DNA of 13,034 nucleotides from an uncultured Bacilli bacterium (lineage in GTDB: Bacteria; Bacillota_I; Bacilli_A; RF39; UBA660). Below the pieces are notes generated by a model that searched no databases, was not told where the DNA came from, and saw nothing but the letters and a program-made list of their open reading frames with translations. Below are positions 12,865 through 13,034 of this stretch, piece by piece (the stretch's first letter is position 1; each line of letters starts with the position of its first letter). The position numbers were made by a program, and so were the translations under genes. The stretch spans positions 1-13,034 of the forward strand of contig CANRKS010000021.1 in assembly GCA_947631285.1 (NCBI GenBank), given 5' to 3'.

Positions 12865-13034
12865 ATGTCTAAACAAGAATTAGTAGAATTTGTTGCTGAA
12901 AAAGCAGAACTTTCAAAAGCTGCTGCTGCTAGAGCAGTTGATGCTGTATTTGAAGGTGTTACTACTGGACTTAAAAAGGAAGGAAAAGTTACTTTAGTTG
13001 GTTTTGGTACTTTTAGTGCTAAAAAAAGAGCTGC
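12865..13034 (+). CDS. HU-family DNA-binding protein (3' end outside the window)
   Basis: Partial: 56 complete codons, from ATG 12865 to the window edge, of a protein usually about 90 residues. It starts MSKQELVEFVAEKAELSKAA, continues through ARAVDAVFEGVTTGLKKEGKV and reaches TLVGFGTFSAKKRAA, the conserved turn before the DNA-binding arms of HU/IHF proteins. It is a homodimeric nucleoid protein that bends DNA and helps initiation, repair and recombination. AGGAGGT (12851-12857), spaced 7 nt, is a near-perfect ribosome binding site, in keeping with high expression. Adjacency to spoIVA matches the hbs locus of Bacilli, so this is probably the main HU. Confidence 0.95.
   Translation, partial: MSKQELVEFVAEKAELSKAAAARAVDAVFEGVTTGLKKEGKVTLVGFGTFSAKKRA

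Overview
The window comes from a low-G+C, endospore-forming member of the Bacillota, probably one of the uncultured gut Bacilli close to the Mycoplasmatota/RF39 or Erysipelotrichales side. The evidence is the strongly A+T-rich coding sequence, AGGAGG-type ribosome binding sites, two sporulation genes (a mother-cell sigma-K and the spore-coat ATPase SpoIVA), a CIRCE heat-shock operator and Bacillus-like gene neighbourhoods (polA-mutM, cca/dnaD/nth, spoIVA-HU). Of the 11 complete genes, eight end in TAA and three in TAG; none ends in TGA. No gene contains an internal TGA, so nothing points to TGA read as Trp.

Layout, all genes on the + strand: (1) 12-1454, a membrane-anchored or secreted surface protein whose last ~50 codons are strikingly G+C-rich. 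(2) 1455-1784, a gene-free stretch with a strong terminator, two unexplained tandem hairpins, and a CIRCE operator overlapping the promoter of a small heat-shock protein (Hsp20, 1785-2201). (3) 2265-2960, an uninterrupted pro-sigma-K gene. (4) 3017-8784, a genome-maintenance block: polA, then mutM, a CCA-adding enzyme, dnaD and nth, the last four packed like an operon. (5) 8832-10906, a membrane-spanning XRE-family regulator followed by a secreted protein of unknown function. Both have promoters of the same design that share a 17-bp sequence over the -35 box, which suggests one regulon. (6) 10884-11209, an overlapping 38-codon candidate small membrane protein and a terminator. (7) 11210-12688, spoIVA behind a sigma-E-like promoter. 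(8) 12865 to the end, the start of a HU gene whose promoter and leader lie inside a 17-bp inverted repeat.

Working together: PolA, MutM and Nth supply the excision and gap-filling steps of base-excision repair, and DnaD loads the replicative helicase. Sigma-K and SpoIVA belong to the mother-cell programme of sporulation. Hsp20 appears to be under HrcA control. The XRE regulator/secreted protein pair, the small ORF beside it and the G+C-rich 3' end of the surface protein are the least explained parts. I see no CRISPR array, transposase, tRNA or rRNA gene.
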